This document shows, one piece after another, positions 42,451 to 42,519 of a DNA stretch of 42,519 nucleotides. Origin of the DNA: an uncultured Bacilli bacterium. Its GTDB lineage: Bacteria; Bacillota_I; Bacilli_A; RF39; UBA660. The translations under genes were made by a program, and so were the position numbers. The DNA lies in contig CALWAK010000006.1 of NCBI GenBank assembly GCA_944373095.1, positions 1 to 42,519 on the forward strand. The letters are read 5' to 3'. The notes beneath the pieces were generated by a model. That model did not search any database. It was given only the letters and a program-made list of their open reading frames with translations, and had not been told where the DNA came from. The first letter of the stretch is position 1; the number at the start of each line of letters is the position of its first letter.

Positions 42451-42519
42451 TGAACCCCGTTTCTTGGACAAAATAGAAACGAGGTTTTATTATGGGAAAA
42501 TTAACATTTGAAGATAAAA
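42451..42519 (+). mobile_element. Second IS3-family element, left end, continues beyond window
   Basis: The first 41 or so bases are nearly identical to the orfA end of the complete element (TGAACCCC-GTTTC-TTGGACA, then the orfA leader with AGAAACGAGG). The coding part then diverges, so it is a related but different copy, oriented opposite to the first. Confidence 0.9.
42492..42519 (+). CDS. Start of IS3-family OrfA (partial)
   Basis: Reads MGKLTFEDK against MSKLSYEDK in the complete element. It is cut by the window edge. Confidence 0.8.

Overview
The window is strongly AT-rich (roughly three quarters A+T by eye) and carries Bacillota/Bacilli housekeeping genes: priA, fmt, an RNase J-family gene, rpmG, efp, parE/parC, ezrA, sepF, divIVA and sigK. 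TGA works as a stop codon (priA, the rhodanese lipoprotein), so this is not a code-4 mollicute. An intact sigK with a conserved pro-sequence, a YjcZ-like tiny membrane protein and sigma-K-like promoters indicate a lineage that forms, or recently formed, endospores. An uncultured low-GC gut Bacilli or Erysipelotrichia-like organism fits, but no species can be named.

Layout. 1-1.45 kb: an unknown protein family, with one full gene and one decayed copy. 1.46-5.05 kb: a LysR regulator (minus strand), a calcineurin-type phosphoesterase, a zinc-phospholipase-C-like protein and a LOG-family protein. 5.1-5.3 kb: tRNA-Glu and tRNA-Ile (minus strand) with their own promoter and terminator. 5.4-9.4 kb: a small membrane protein, priA, fmt and a membrane-anchored protein. 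9.4-12.3 kb: a CDP-alcohol phosphatidyltransferase, a Sel1-repeat protein and a Sel1-ClpX-like AAA+ fusion. 12.3-13.7 kb: a complete IS3-family element. 13.8-16.7 kb: a divergent pair of probable spore-surface proteins, one a choice-of-anchor A protein with a Thr/Ser repeat stalk, followed by an overlapping glycosyltransferase. 16.8-23.3 kb: two tandem copies of a two-gene module (78-aa protein plus a DEAD-type helicase with five helicase-associated repeats). 23.4-30.3 kb: RNase J-like, L33, EF-P, ParE and ParC. 30.4-33.0 kb: a membrane/coiled-coil protein and a broken leucine-rich-repeat gene. 33.1-36.4 kb: ezrA, cysteine desulfurase and a rhodanese lipoprotein. 36.4-38.5 kb: two unknown proteins. 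38.6-40.2 kb: sepF, divIVA and sigK. 40.2-42.4 kb: a lipoprotein, two tiny membrane peptides, a coiled-coil membrane protein and an AbiEii-type toxin remnant cut by a second IS3-family element that runs off the window.

The parts that look like systems are: (i) sigma-K plus the sigma-K-like promoters in front of the spore-surface and YjcZ-like genes; (ii) the surface protein with its coupled glycosyltransferase; (iii) the duplicated small protein-helicase module with near-identical repeats that vary at a few fixed positions; and (iv) the Sel1-ClpX-like ATPase, which appears to lack the ClpP-docking loop and so may be a stand-alone unfoldase. No gene-free stretch longer than about 300 bases was found.
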